A stretch of 64,000 nucleotides of DNA, taken from positions 257,911 through 321,910 of the forward strand of contig PLCS01000009.1 in NCBI GenBank assembly GCA_003134855.1, in the 5' to 3' direction. The stretch is from Acidobacteriaceae bacterium (lineage in GTDB: Bacteria > Acidobacteriota > Terriglobia > Terriglobales > Acidobacteriaceae). Of this stretch, positions 54,158 through 63,610 are shown one piece after another (position 1 is the first letter of the stretch; each line of letters starts with the position of its first letter). The notes under the pieces were generated by a model, which saw only the letters and a list, made by a program, of their open reading frames with translations, ran no database searches and had not been told where the DNA came from. A program made the translations under genes and the position numbers.

Positions 54158-54453
54158 TCACGCAAGGATTCTAGCAAAGTGGGCTGAGGAGAACGATGAA
54201 ATGCCGTTCTCTGGGGCAAAACGTTGCCGGCACGGGAACGGCGCCAGAGCAGGTTGCCTTTGTTGATTCGTGCTGTCCAAGGCACGTCCCGGCTGCTCAG
54301 CAGGCCATCGGCGCCTGATCCAAGCTAGCCTTGAATTGGGTACGTCTGTGCGCGGCGATCGCGCGGATGAAAGTTGCGTGCAACTCTAACCGCCAGGCAG
54401 GGTTTGAATTCACAGCGAGTTTTTGCCCGCGCCTCGTATAGAAGGAGACTTAG

Positions 54454-55392
54454 ATGAAACGGTCAATTCATGTGTGCGCCTTGCTGCTGATGGCTGCTGC
54501 CACTCTGGGAGCGCAGGAGGCAAGCCAATCCAGCCCCTACGAAGGAACCTCGACGCCTCCCCCGGATAACACCATCGTGACCGCCAGAACTCCTCATGCC
54601 AAGCCACCGGCCGGACGACCAATGCAGCCTGCCGCCACGCCTGTTCAGGAACTGGTGCAGACGCCGGCCACGCCCCCGTCCGCCGATCCCGCCGTGAACG
54701 CACCCGCCCAGGACAATGGCGTTGTTGCGGTTGCGCAGGGCGCTCCCGCTCCGTCGCAGCCGGCACTGACGCAGCGCGACTACGACGCCGATCCGGATGG
54801 CGACATTGTGCACCCGCATCCGCTGCGCCCCGGCGAACTCCCGGAAGGCGCCACCATTCGCGTGGTGCTGCTCGATCAGCTCTCCACCACCGCCAGCGAG
54901 AAGGGCGAAGCCTTCCGCAGCCGCGTGGCCTCGGACGTCTTGCAGGGCGGCCAGGTACTGATTCCCGAGGGAGCGGAGATTGACGGGCGACTTGCCGAGG
55001 TCTCCAGCGGCCATCCCGGCGGTCACGGCTCCATGATTCTGCGGCCGGAGACGGTGATTCTCGCCGATGGCACGCGCTACCAACTGCACGCCGAGATCAC
55101 CGCAACACCCGGCGCCAAATCCAAAGTCGGAAGCGAAGGCAAAATCCTGCCCGGCTCGCGCCTCAAGCGCGACGGCATCGAGTACGGCGGAGCCGTAGGG
55201 GCGGGCGCAACGACCGGCGCAATTGTCGGCGGCCCGGTGGGCGCCATGACCGGCGGCCTGATCGGAGCCGGCGTTGTCACGGCTCACCTGCTCATCAGCC
55301 ATCCTCAGGCTACGCTTGAGCAGGGCACCGTCTTGATCTTCACCCTCACCGAACCGCTGCAAATGGCCCCGGCCAGCGCTACTGGCAACTGA
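54454..55392 (+). CDS. Exported TrbI/VirB10-like protein with Gly-zipper tail
   Basis: A 312-residue protein starting behind AAGGAG. A signal peptide ([15 protein letters not shown]) and a long Pro/Ala/Thr-rich region precede a domain ([40 protein letters not shown]). This resembles the TrbI/VirB10 beta-barrel domain that also occurs in single acidobacterial proteins outside secretion systems. A Gly-zipper segment ([20 protein letters not shown]) lies near the C-terminus and may insert in a membrane. No conjugation genes are nearby, so a type IV secretion role is unlikely. The 446 bases before it hold nothing clear. Confidence 0.65.
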   Translation: MKRSIHVCALLLMAAATLGAQEASQSSPYEGTSTPPPDNTIVTARTPHAKPPAGRPMQPAATPVQELVQTPATPPSADPAVNAPAQDNGVVAVAQGAPAPSQPALTQRDYDADPDGDIVHPHPLRPGELPEGATIRVVLLDQLSTTASEKGEAFRSRVASDVLQGGQVLIPEGAEIDGRLAEVSSGHPGGHGSMILRPETVILADGTRYQLHAEITATPGAKSKVGSEGKILPGSRLKRDGIEYGGAVGAGATTGAIVGGPVGAMTGGLIGAGVVTAHLLISHPQATLEQGTVLIFTLTEPLQMAPASATGN

Positions 55393-55447
55393 CATCTTCC
55401 TTACTGGGCGTAACGAAGCGGACTATATTGGTTCCAGAGGAGTCCCC

Positions 55448-57085
55448 TTGTCTACCGTCGCAGTGACTTCCAAAGGGCAGATAACGATTCCGCTCGAAAT
55501 TCGCATGAAACAAGGCACAGCGGTCATTATCGGAGCCGGTCCAGCCGGACTTACCGCGGCGCTCGAGTTACAGAGGCATTCGGGCGTCAAGCCCATTCTG
55601 CTTGAGGCCAGCCAGGAAATCGGCGGTATCTCGCGGACCATTCGCTACAAGGGCAACCGCATGGATATTGGCGGCCATCGCTTCTTCTCCAAGTCGGACC
55701 GCGTCATGCGCTGGTGGCTCGAATTGATGCCGACTGAGGCCACCTGCGGTGGGGCGGAAGGGGAGTTACGTTACCAGGGACAAGAGCGCGAGCTTCCCGC
55801 GGTCGCCGCAGCTCCCGATCCGCAAACAGAGGACCTGGTCATGCTGGTCCGCCAGCGCAAGAGCCGCATCTATTTCCTGCGCCGCTTCTTCGACTATCCC
55901 ATCAGCCTGACCGCGGCGACCTTCAGGAACATGGGCCTTGTCCGCACTGTTCGTTGCGGCGTAAGTTATATGCGTTCGGCATTGCTTCCTCAACGCGAAG
56001 AGAAATCACTCGAGGATTTCATCATCAATCGCTTTGGCAAGCAGCTTTATCTCACTTTTTTCAAGTCCTACACCGAAAAGGTTTGGGGCGTGCCTTGCCG
56101 CGAGATCAGCGCCGAATGGGGAGCGCAGCGCATCAAGGGGCTTTCGCTGAAGGGTGTGATGACGCATTTTCTCAAGAAGACCTTTGGCCCAAAGAACTCC
56201 GGCAGCATTGCTCAGAAGACGACCGAGACGTCGCTGATCGAAAAGTTTCTTTATCCCAAGTTAGGCCCCGGCCAGCTTTGGGAACACGCGGCCGAACTGG
56301 TGAAGAAGGGCGGCGGAGAAATTCATTTCGGCATCCATATCGATCGCATCAACGTGGAAGGGAACAAGGTGGTTTCCGTCGAAGGCCTAAACTGTGCTGG
56401 AGAACGAGTCACTTATGCGGGCGATTACTTCTTTTCGACGATGCCGGTCCGCGATCTGGTTCGCGCTGTCTCCACGCCGGTTCCCGCCGAGGTGGCGGAA
56501 GTGAGCGAAGGCCTCATGTATCGCGACTTCATCACTGTTGGCCTGCTCGCCAGCAAGCTTGCGGTGACTGAGAAGGACGGCTCGCCGCTTAAGGATAACT
56601 GGATCTACATTCAGGAGCCCGACGTGGTTGTCGGCCGGCTGCAGATCTTCAATAACTGGAGCCCGTGGCTGGTGAGTGGCAAGGATAAGGTCTGGATTGG
56701 CCTGGAATACTTCTGCAACGACACCGATCCGCTGTGGAAGCTGTCCGACGAGGAGATGGCGAAGTTTGCCGTCGCGGAGATCGCGAAAATCGGCATTCTC
56801 AAGGCGGAGGATGTCGAGGACTTCCACGTGGTCCATGTGCCGAAGACTTACCCGGCATACTTCGGAAGTTATGGCCGCTTCGATGTGATTCGCAACTATC
56901 TAGATGGCTTTGAGAATCTATTTCTGGTGGGCCGCAACGGCATGCATAAGTACAATAACCAGGACCACTCGATGCTGACCGCGATGACCGCTGTCGAGAA
57001 CATCGTCAACGGCGTTACAACCAAGGACAACATCTGGGCGATTAATACCGAGATGGAGTATCACGAGGCGAAGGCGGAGAAGTAA
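55448..57085 (+). CDS. FAD-dependent oxidoreductase with AbrB-like N-terminal leader
   Basis: The frame starts at TTG 55448 behind AGAGGAG. The first 19 residues ([18 protein letters not shown]) match the start of SpoVT/AbrB DNA-binding domains. Then a flavoprotein begins at residue 20 ([20 protein letters not shown]). FAD-binding motifs are [20 protein letters not shown], then [20 protein letters not shown], with [20 protein letters not shown] closing the fold. The whole is 545 residues and belongs to the amine-oxidase/UDP-galactopyranose-mutase-like group, often found with polysaccharide genes. The original start may be the ATG at 55505. The fused leader is too short to be a working AbrB domain alone. 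Confidence 0.82.
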   Translation: MSTVAVTSKGQITIPLEIRMKQGTAVIIGAGPAGLTAALELQRHSGVKPILLEASQEIGGISRTIRYKGNRMDIGGHRFFSKSDRVMRWWLELMPTEATCGGAEGELRYQGQERELPAVAAAPDPQTEDLVMLVRQRKSRIYFLRRFFDYPISLTAATFRNMGLVRTVRCGVSYMRSALLPQREEKSLEDFIINRFGKQLYLTFFKSYTEKVWGVPCREISAEWGAQRIKGLSLKGVMTHFLKKTFGPKNSGSIAQKTTETSLIEKFLYPKLGPGQLWEHAAELVKKGGGEIHFGIHIDRINVEGNKVVSVEGLNCAGERVTYAGDYFFSTMPVRDLVRAVSTPVPAEVAEVSEGLMYRDFITVGLLASKLAVTEKDGSPLKDNWIYIQEPDVVVGRLQIFNNWSPWLVSGKDKVWIGLEYFCNDTDPLWKLSDEEMAKFAVAEIAKIGILKAEDVEDFHVVHVPKTYPAYFGSYGRFDVIRNYLDGFENLFLVGRNGMHKYNNQDHSMLTAMTAVENIVNGVTTKDNIWAINTEMEYHEAKAEK

Positions 57086-57133
57086 CGCAGGCAGGCTGTA
57101 CGCAATTTTCTGTGGTCTGGGCCTTTAGGCACG

Positions 57134-57691
57134 TTATACCTTCCACTTGATGTTGCAGCCGATCGAGGGGCGCTGGTCTGCGGGGATCGGCTTGCCGGCG
57201 AGCGCTAAGTCGATAGCGGCGCGCAGATCTTCGCCGGTGACGGAGATTCCGTTGCCGGGGCGGCTGCGGTCGAATTGCCCGCGATAGACCAGGCGGAAGC
57301 CGGCGTCGAAGAGAAAGAAGTCCGGCGTGCAGGCGGCTTTGTAGACGCGCGCCGCGGCTTGCGTCTCGTCGTACAGGTAGGGAAAGACGAAGCCTAAGGT
57401 TTCAGCCTGGCGCTTGAGTCCGGCGGGCGAGTCGGCGGGATGGGTGACGGCGTCATTACTGCTAATGGCGGCAATGCCGATTGGTTGGCCGGCGTAATCT
57501 TTGCCCAGCGCAGCCAGTCCTTTCTCGATGTGCTTGACATAGGGGCAGTGCGCGCAAATGAACAGGACCAGCAGGGCTTTTTGGCCGCGAAAGTCTTCGC
57601 GGCGGACGGTCTTGCCGGTCACAACGTCGGTAAGGGTGAAGTCAGGGGCGGTGACGCCCAGTTCCATCATGGTGGATTCGGTAAGTGACAT
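57134..57691 (-). CDS. Thioredoxin-family (AhpC/TSA-like) protein
   Basis: A 185-residue thioredoxin-fold protein starting behind GGAGG. It carries LFICAHCPYVKHIEKGLAAL, a CxxC (CAHC) motif in the place of a peroxiredoxin active site, then ISSNDAVTHPADSPAGLKRQ and DFFLFDAGFRLVYRGQFDRS. No signal peptide is present, so it is cytoplasmic. Members of this group are annotated as thioredoxin-family or redoxin-domain proteins; the redox partner is unknown. It stands alone. Confidence 0.85.
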   Translation of the reverse strand: MSLTESTMMELGVTAPDFTLTDVVTGKTVRREDFRGQKALLVLFICAHCPYVKHIEKGLAALGKDYAGQPIGIAAISSNDAVTHPADSPAGLKRQAETLGFVFPYLYDETQAAARVYKAACTPDFFLFDAGFRLVYRGQFDRSRPGNGISVTGEDLRAAIDLALAGKPIPADQRPSIGCNIKWKV

Positions 57692-57747
57692 TGGGGTTTC
57701 CTCCCTGTTGAATTAGAAGTTAGCAAGTTGTTCTGGTTCTTTGATTC

Positions 57748-57783
57748 CCACCCTTTCGCACAGAACACGAAAGGATGGGGCAC
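57748..57783. repeat. Dispersed palindrome, family B (copy 2)
   Basis: CCCACCCTTTCG and CGAAAGGATGGGG form the arms around CACAGAACA, followed by CAC. It lies in the gap between the thioredoxin-like and ruvB genes. It is the intergenic counterpart of the element inside the DapA-like gene. Confidence 0.7.
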
Positions 57784-57794
57784 GGAGTTACTTT

Positions 57795-58832
57795 CTAAAA
57801 CAGCGGCGTCTGGCGGCCGGGCATGGTCAGGCCAAAGTGCTCATAGGCCAGGCGCGTGGCTACGCGGCCGCGCGGCGTGCGGTCGAGAAACCCGATTTGA
57901 ATCAAGAAGGGCTCGTAGACCTCTTCCAGCGCGTCTTGCTCCTCGGCCAGGGTGGCGGCCAGGGTGCTCAGGCCAACCGGGCCGCCATCGTATTTCTGAA
58001 TAATAGCCAGCAGCAGGCGGCGGTCGATTTCGTCGAAGCCGTGGGCGTCCACTTCGAGCATGGTGAGGGCGGCGTTGGCGGTGGGGCGGTCGATGATGCC
58101 CGAGCCGCGGACCTGGGCGAAGTCGCGGACGCGGCGCAGCAGGCGGTTGGCGATGCGCGGAGTGCCGCGGGAGCGCAGGGCGATTTCGGCGGCGCCGTCC
58201 TGGTCGATGGGAATCTGCATCACTTCGGCGGAGCGCGAGACGATGACGCGCAGTTCCTCTTCGGTGTAGAACTCGAGGCGCAGCAGAATGCCGAAGCGCG
58301 AGCGCAGCGGAGAAGAGAGCAGGCCGGGTCGCGTGGTGGCGCCGATGAAGGTGAAGGGTCGGATTTCCATTACGTGAGTGCGCGCGGCGGGACCCTGGCC
58401 GATGATGATGTCGAGCTTGTAGTCTTCGAGAGCGGTGTAGAGTTTTTCTTCCAGGACCGGCTGCATGCGGTGGATTTCGTCGAGGAAGAGCACCTGGCGC
58501 TCGCGCAGGTTGGTGAGGATGGCGGTCAGGTCGCCCTGGATTTGCAGGGCCGGGCCGGAGGTCTGCTGGAAGCCGACGTCGAGTTCGTTGGCGATTATGG
58601 TGGCCAGCGTGGTTTTGCCCAGGCCGGGAGGGCCGAAGAGGAGCACGTGGTCGAGGGCCTCGCCGCGGGATTTGGCGGCTTCCAGGGCGATGGCGAGCTG
58701 CTCCTTGGCTTTGGACTGGCCGATGAACTCGCGCAGCCAGCGGGGGCGCAATTTGAGTTCAAAGCCCTGCTCTTCGTCGGCGCGCGAGGCGCTGACCAGC
58801 CGTTCGGGAGTGTTGTCGCGCGCGATAGCCAT
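57795..58832 (-). CDS. ruvB: Holliday junction branch-migration helicase RuvB
   Basis: A 345-residue AAA+ motor that works with RuvA to move Holliday junctions during recombination repair. Walker A is [20 protein letters not shown], Walker [11 protein letters not shown] and sensor 1 [19 protein letters not shown] winged-helix C-terminus contains [20 protein letters not shown]. The ATG at 58832 is used because homology starts there; the frame extends to 58928 without support. ruvA and ruvC are not in the window. Confidence 0.97.
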   Translation of the reverse strand: MAIARDNTPERLVSASRADEEQGFELKLRPRWLREFIGQSKAKEQLAIALEAAKSRGEALDHVLLFGPPGLGKTTLATIIANELDVGFQQTSGPALQIQGDLTAILTNLRERQVLFLDEIHRMQPVLEEKLYTALEDYKLDIIIGQGPAARTHVMEIRPFTFIGATTRPGLLSSPLRSRFGILLRLEFYTEEELRVIVSRSAEVMQIPIDQDGAAEIALRSRGTPRIANRLLRRVRDFAQVRGSGIIDRPTANAALTMLEVDAHGFDEIDRRLLLAIIQKYDGGPVGLSTLAATLAEEQDALEEVYEPFLIQIGFLDRTPRGRVATRLAYEHFGLTMPGRQTPLF

Positions 58833-59050
58833 GCTGGAAGAAGTGTAGCCGTTGGCGGTGGAAGGGGGCAAAGCGCAGCCGGCGGCGGGGCGAGAAGCAG
58901 GCCGAGACCGCTGGTCTGGCAAGGGCAAAGTGCTTGAGCCGCCGGGGGATCGCTTATTGACTTTCTTGATTCCGTTTGCCGGTGAACTTTTTTGTGGGCC
59001 AGGAGTAGAGCGGTAGGTGTAAAATCATCAGGAAAAGCAAGGAGTCTTCT

Positions 59051-61762
59051 ATGCTTGACCGTTTTTCTCTCAGGGCGCTAGTACTCGCCGGCCTTTTGCT
59101 TCCGCTCGCCAGTTGCAGCGTATCGCCTTCCCTGTCGCTCATCACTGTGACTCCGACTACGATGACCTTTGGGGGGCCGGGCCTCACCACGCAGTTGACG
59201 GCGATTGGGACCTACACCCAAGGGAGCCATCCCGCGACGACCCGGGACATCACAGATTCAGTCACCTGGGCGAGTTCCACTCCCGCATGTGTGACGGTCA
59301 ACAGCACCGGACTCATCACCTCAGGCAGCAACACCTGCAGCAACATCCTGGTTACCGCCACCGCGCCCGGGTTTACCGGTACCATTACGGGCAGCATGAC
59401 GGTGAATGTCACCCAGACCACCACCTCTAGCTCCGAGCCGGTGGTCTCTCTGTCCATCACGCCCGCTACGTACAGCGAAACGGTCGGTCAGACCGCTTTC
59501 TTCAAAGCTTTCGGCACAAACAGCGCAGGCGCTCAAATTGATCTGACCACACAGGTTGCCTGGAGCGTCACCAACCCCCAGGTTGCCACCATCGTCGCCT
59601 CTGGCGCTGCGACCGCCGGCGGCCCCGGCAGCACGCAGGTCAACGCAGTCTGGACAAATCCCGACAAGACTATCGTACCCGCTTCCGCCACCTTAACCGT
59701 TACCGGCGCTTCGACCACCTCCAGCGCGATCACCGGATTGTCCATCATCCCAGGCTCGCAAACCATTGCGCTACCTGAAGTTGGACAGCCGAATCCGACC
59801 GTCAGCCTGGTCGTCCTAGGTACCAATGCAGCCGGACTGCAAACCAATCAAAGCGGCGCTGTTACTTGGGTCTCCAGCAATCCCGCCGTCCTGCCCACAG
59901 CCAATATCGTCGATGGCACGAATGCCGCCACTGCCATGGTCGTTGGCCCCGGCACCACCACCCTCACCGCCACCTTCACCAATGTCTCCACCCAAGCGAA
60001 TCCAGTTGCCAGCGTGGCGTCCTCGACCGCAACCCTGACCGCGACAGAGCCGGCGGCGGAGCTTTTGCTTTCGCTGGCCGTTATTCCCAACACGCCCACG
60101 GTGCCGTTCCCGACTCAGACCACCCAGCTCACCGCGGTCGGAACCTTTTCGCAGGCTCCCGTCACGCAGAATCTGACGAATACGGTCACCTGGAGTTCCA
60201 GCAATCCGTTGGTAGCCAAAGTTTGCAACGCAACAGCTACCACTACCGTTCCCGTTTCCTGCGCAACGACTCCCGGGCTGGTTACGGCGGTGGGCCAGGG
60301 CACAGCCGCCATCACGGCCACGACAACAAGCGCCAACGACGGCTCATTCGTTTACGCAACTGTGCCTTACACGGTTCAGTCGGGAAGTGTACAACAGGTG
60401 AGCGCGCTCACCATTGTTCCGAGTTCGCTGGCGCTCTCCGCAACGGGCCAGCCCGGCAGCCTGATTGCGCTGGGCACTTCCACAAGCACCGGACTTCAGC
60501 AGGATGTAACAGCCTCGACGCAGCTTGCGTGGACTTCCAGCAACGTGAACATCGCCACGGTCAGTTCTTTGCTTGCGCCGACGCAAACCTGTACGACCAA
60601 CAATGCGACGCCACCTGTCCAGACCTGCACCAACGATGCCCCCGGCGTAGTCAAGGGCGTCAGCGCGGGTTCTTCCACCATTACAGCCGAATTCAACGAT
60701 CCCGCCAGCGGCACGACTCCCGCCAGCGTGGTTACGGCTACAGCATCCGTCGGTGTGACAACGACACCCGCGGCGGAGCCTCTGCTTTCGATCACAGTTC
60801 AGCCGACTACGGTTACTACCTGGGATTTGTTGGGGACCGGGCAGTTTCTTGCGTTTGGAACTTTCTCGACCGCACCAACCTCGATGGACGTCACCAACGG
60901 CTTCTTCCACCAGGGTTTCCCCACAACCAGTTGCACCGCCGCTTATGCAACGGCCGATGCCGCCCAGGTCGCGATTGATTCCGCTACGAATGTGGCGATG
61001 ACGAATCTCCCCTACGCCCAATGCTCCTTTGTTCCCACCACCTGGGTTTCCCTCCCCAATCAATTTATCTTCCCGATTAACTCCGCCGGAGCTCCGGGCG
61101 CATACGGAGGACTCATTACAGCTGACGGGTCCGGAATTGCGGATGTCTATGCTGTGGCGGCGAACCCCGACGGCACTCTTGTTTATAGCTCAAGCTCAAC
61201 CTTCAATTGCCCCTATGTGGCGCCGACCTATGCCACGATCACAACCACCCTTGCCAATGGCACGACCACAACGACCTACGACTATAACGACATTCTCAAC
61301 ATTGGCGAGTGCAATTACCTCACGATAGGGAACGGCCTCTTGTCGACGCTGACGGTCTTTGACGCAAACCTGAATAGTACAGGTTTGAATCAGACGAATT
61401 GGCTGATTACCGCTCTTTCGGCCACCAGCACACCGGCTGATCAGGTGGAAGTAATCCATTGCGGCCCCGGTTCGCCCGCCGGCGGGTCTGTTTGCGAGGC
61501 GTCCTATCCGAACGGTACGCAAGTCGTCTTAACTGCGCCAGCCCAGGCTGGAGTGAACTTCGGCGGATGGTCCGACAACTGTGTTCCTTGCACACTGAAC
61601 CCAACCACGCTTGCCTGCCCGATCACTCCAGCCCCGACCATCACAGCGACAGGGCCAAACTCCTGCGCAGTGGTGGTTGGAGGAAGTTGCACCCTCAACA
61701 ATCAAAGCTCTACTTACATATGCGACCAGTCCAACGTATCCGTGGGCGCCGTCTTCAACTAA
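59051..61762 (+). CDS. Lipoprotein with multiple bacterial Ig-like (Big_2) domains
   Basis: A 903-residue surface lipoprotein. The lipobox LLPLASC puts the lipidated Cys at residue 22. About five repeats of the Big_2 type follow (for example VSLSITPATYSETVGQTAFF, LSIIPGSQTIALPEVGQPNP, LTIVPSSLALSATGQPGSLI), each with the VTWSSSNP-like strand. The C-terminal ~130 residues are Cys-rich and carry a VVLTAPAQAGVNFGGWSDNC segment, as in the InlB B-repeat fold. Such proteins usually mediate adhesion or scaffold surface structures. GGAG lies just before the ATG. A strong terminator follows. Confidence 0.8.
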   Translation: MLDRFSLRALVLAGLLLPLASCSVSPSLSLITVTPTTMTFGGPGLTTQLTAIGTYTQGSHPATTRDITDSVTWASSTPACVTVNSTGLITSGSNTCSNILVTATAPGFTGTITGSMTVNVTQTTTSSSEPVVSLSITPATYSETVGQTAFFKAFGTNSAGAQIDLTTQVAWSVTNPQVATIVASGAATAGGPGSTQVNAVWTNPDKTIVPASATLTVTGASTTSSAITGLSIIPGSQTIALPEVGQPNPTVSLVVLGTNAAGLQTNQSGAVTWVSSNPAVLPTANIVDGTNAATAMVVGPGTTTLTATFTNVSTQANPVASVASSTATLTATEPAAELLLSLAVIPNTPTVPFPTQTTQLTAVGTFSQAPVTQNLTNTVTWSSSNPLVAKVCNATATTTVPVSCATTPGLVTAVGQGTAAITATTTSANDGSFVYATVPYTVQSGSVQQVSALTIVPSSLALSATGQPGSLIALGTSTSTGLQQDVTASTQLAWTSSNVNIATVSSLLAPTQTCTTNNATPPVQTCTNDAPGVVKGVSAGSSTITAEFNDPASGTTPASVVTATASVGVTTTPAAEPLLSITVQPTTVTTWDLLGTGQFLAFGTFSTAPTSMDVTNGFFHQGFPTTSCTAAYATADAAQVAIDSATNVAMTNLPYAQCSFVPTTWVSLPNQFIFPINSAGAPGAYGGLITADGSGIADVYAVAANPDGTLVYSSSSTFNCPYVAPTYATITTTLANGTTTTTYDYNDILNIGECNYLTIGNGLLSTLTVFDANLNSTGLNQTNWLITALSATSTPADQVEVIHCGPGSPAGGSVCEASYPNGTQVVLTAPAQAGVNFGGWSDNCVPCTLNPTTLACPITPAPTITATGPNSCAVVVGGSCTLNNQSSTYICDQSNVSVGAVFN

Positions 61763-61784
61763 ACCGCATTCAGACCCACGCAAG

Positions 61785-61809
61785 AAAGCCGCCCTTCGGG
61801 GCGGCTTTC
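61785..61809. terminator. Strong hairpin terminator between converging genes
   Basis: AAAGCCGCC and GGGCGGCTTT pair around CTTC, with flanking A and T bases on each side, 22 bases after the Ig-protein stop and 22 bases before the end of the DuOB gene. It can act in both directions. Confidence 0.85.
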
Positions 61810-61831
61810 CTGCGCTTGGAGGAATACAGGC

Positions 61832-62515
61832 TCATGCGGGCAGGCATACCACCCCGGCCACCAGCTTGTAGTGGAAGCCCTCGAAGGGTTCGCTGAGACT
61901 GATGGTGAGGAAAGTCTTTGCGGGCTTGCCGCCAGATAAAAGTGCGTGAGGGTAGATGCCCGCAGGCAATTGGTTCATCAATTTGAGCCATGCAGGGTCG
62001 GTGACGGCCAGGTCGTAGCGGACGCGGCCAACGTGGCCGACGCGAAAGACGGCGCGATTCTTGCGCTTGCCGGTTTCGTCGCGAATCCACCACCAGAGAT
62101 CGTCAGGGTGGATCAGCTCCAGGGACTTCTCGGCTGAGGCCCCAGCAAACTTGCGACCGTAGACTCTGTCGCAAGATCCCTGCAAGATGGAAGGCCCCTT
62201 GTTCACATATGCGGCGAGAAACTGCGCATCGCGCGGCTTATCAAAGCGGCGCACCGGCTGCCATGGGGTTTCTGTAACAAACACATCCTCCGGGTGGCAG
62301 TTGGTTCCGCATTTCTCGCCGAGTTCGGCCTCGAAGACATCGAGGAGCGCAACTTCCTTTGCGCCGGGGTAGCTTGCTTCCTTTACGGTGAGACAGCCGG
62401 GAACCTGGTGGCCAATGAGCCTGACCCACCGCTTTGTAATAAGGTTGATTCCAGCCACACAACGATGGTCGTGCTTGTACGAGTTGGCGAGGCAGAGGAT
62501 ACGATCCAGGCCCAT
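61832..62515 (-). CDS. Dual OB-domain (DuOB-like) protein, last gene of the DUF488 operon
   Basis: A 227-residue protein resembling dual-OB-domain proteins (GLDRILCLANSYKHDHRCVA, then GINLITKRWVRLIGHQVPGC at the N-terminus). Both halves look beta-rich, including FVTETPWQPVRRFDKPRDAQ and DLWWWIRDETGKRKNRAVFR. AAGGTGAT precedes the ATG. It lies 22 bases after the second DUF488 gene and is clearly co-transcribed with it. Proteins of this kind occur next to DUF488 genes in other bacteria, as I recall it, but their role is not known. OB folds often bind nucleic acid, so a nucleic-acid-linked role is possible. Confidence 0.65.
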   Translation of the reverse strand: MGLDRILCLANSYKHDHRCVAGINLITKRWVRLIGHQVPGCLTVKEASYPGAKEVALLDVFEAELGEKCGTNCHPEDVFVTETPWQPVRRFDKPRDAQFLAAYVNKGPSILQGSCDRVYGRKFAGASAEKSLELIHPDDLWWWIRDETGKRKNRAVFRVGHVGRVRYDLAVTDPAWLKLMNQLPAGIYPHALLSGGKPAKTFLTISLSEPFEGFHYKLVAGVVCLPA

Positions 62516-62537
62516 GAGATCACCTTCAGGACGAGAA

Positions 62538-62975
62538 TTACAGATGATGAATTACTACACCGATCCATTGCTGTTGTAAATACTCCAGCGCCAGCCGCCG
62601 ATGGCAGTTCTGCGGGGTTGGCTCGCTGCACAGCAGGACGGTCTTCTTCACAAAGCTCGCTTTCGAAAGAACCGATTCCACCTTTCGAGAGCGAATCAGA
62701 GCGAGATAGGCTTCGGTGTAATCCTCCCAGCTCCCTTTTTTCTTCTTGAAAGCGTCGAGCATCTCCTGCGTGGGAGCGAGCAAGGGTTCGTGTTCGTAGG
62801 CAGCGCCGCAGATTTCGCTGAGAAAGTAAGCCAGGTCGGCCTGCTTGGCAAAGGCAGCAAGCTGGGAGGTGTTATTCAGGCGCACATCAAGCAGGCGCTC
62901 GATGCCGTGAGCCTTCAGTGCTCCGAAAAACTCTGCGGCGCTTTTTTGGGTAAAACCGATGCTGTAGATCTCCAT
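62538..62975 (-). CDS. DUF488-family protein (second copy)
   Basis: A 145-residue DUF488 protein: MEIYSIGFTQKSAAEFFGAL, IERLLDVRLNNTSQLAAFAK and the family cysteine patch LLCSEPTPQNCHRRLALEYL (Cx7CHRR). GAGGA sits 5 bases before the ATG. Its start lies 61 bases inside the upstream DUF488 gene, so the two genes overlap and are coupled. It is only about 25-30% like its neighbour by eye. The family has no established activity; the conserved Cys, His and Arg suggest a catalytic site. Confidence 0.8.
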   Translation of the reverse strand: MEIYSIGFTQKSAAEFFGALKAHGIERLLDVRLNNTSQLAAFAKQADLAYFLSEICGAAYEHEPLLAPTQEMLDAFKKKKGSWEDYTEAYLALIRSRKVESVLSKASFVKKTVLLCSEPTPQNCHRRLALEYLQQQWIGVVIHHL

Positions 62976-63505
62976 TGGTCCTCGTCGAGTTCCGCGAAGA
63001 GCGCGGGCTGTGCGCCGATGAGCGGCTTGCCGGCTTCCGCGGCCACCGTCTCGTCGGATTCCAGGCGGCCGTCGCCGCGAATGTGCTGCATGGTGTGGCC
63101 GCGCTCAATGAGTACGCGGCCGATGAGCAGGCGGCGATGGCAGTGAGCGGGATCTTCCTCGCCGCAAACCAGGGCCACGCGGTAGCGCTCCATGCCGCTC
63201 TCCAGCCGCGCGATCCCCGCCTGGAAGCGGGCATCGTCGCGCAGACGGCTATAGAGGACGCGGCCCTTGGCGTCGTAGTAGCCGGGATTGGCCGGACGGC
63301 CACCCAGTTCGGCGCCGAGGAAGAGATAGCGGATTCCCGCCTGCTCCAGCGAGCGCTGCATCAGCTCCTTGTCGAATTGCGGGACGTACTTCGAGTAAGG
63401 CGAACTGCGCGTATCGACCACCACCTCGACGGCGTGCCGGCGGAGCAGGGCAAGCCACGCCGGGAACTCGTGGTTGGAGTGGCCGATGGTGAAGAAACTG
63501 CTCAT
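62915..63505 (-). CDS. DUF488-family protein (first copy)
   Basis: A 196-residue DUF488 protein starting SSFFTIGHSNHEFPAWLALL, then VEVVVDTRSSPYSKYVPQFD and YLFLGAELGGRPANPGYYDA. The cysteine patch is ALVCGEEDPAHCHRRLLIGR (Cx7CHRR), the same spacing as in the second copy. A C-terminal tail of about 50 residues covers the start of that copy. The ATG at 63505 is used because the family begins there; the longer frame upstream is a shadow. It is the first gene of a three-gene operon with a DuOB-like gene and is divergent from the membrane-protein gene at 63611. Confidence 0.82.
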   Translation of the reverse strand: MSSFFTIGHSNHEFPAWLALLRRHAVEVVVDTRSSPYSKYVPQFDKELMQRSLEQAGIRYLFLGAELGGRPANPGYYDAKGRVLYSRLRDDARFQAGIARLESGMERYRVALVCGEEDPAHCHRRLLIGRVLIERGHTMQHIRGDGRLESDETVAAEAGKPLIGAQPALFAELDEDQWRSTASVLPKKAPQSFSEH

Positions 63506-63610
63506 GCGAACCCTTGCTGAGGAGAATAGCACTGAAGAGGCTCTCCGGCGGTGAGAAATGGGAAACTTCGCGAGATGAGCGTTTAGACTGGTAAGGTTCC
63601 TTTGAACACG

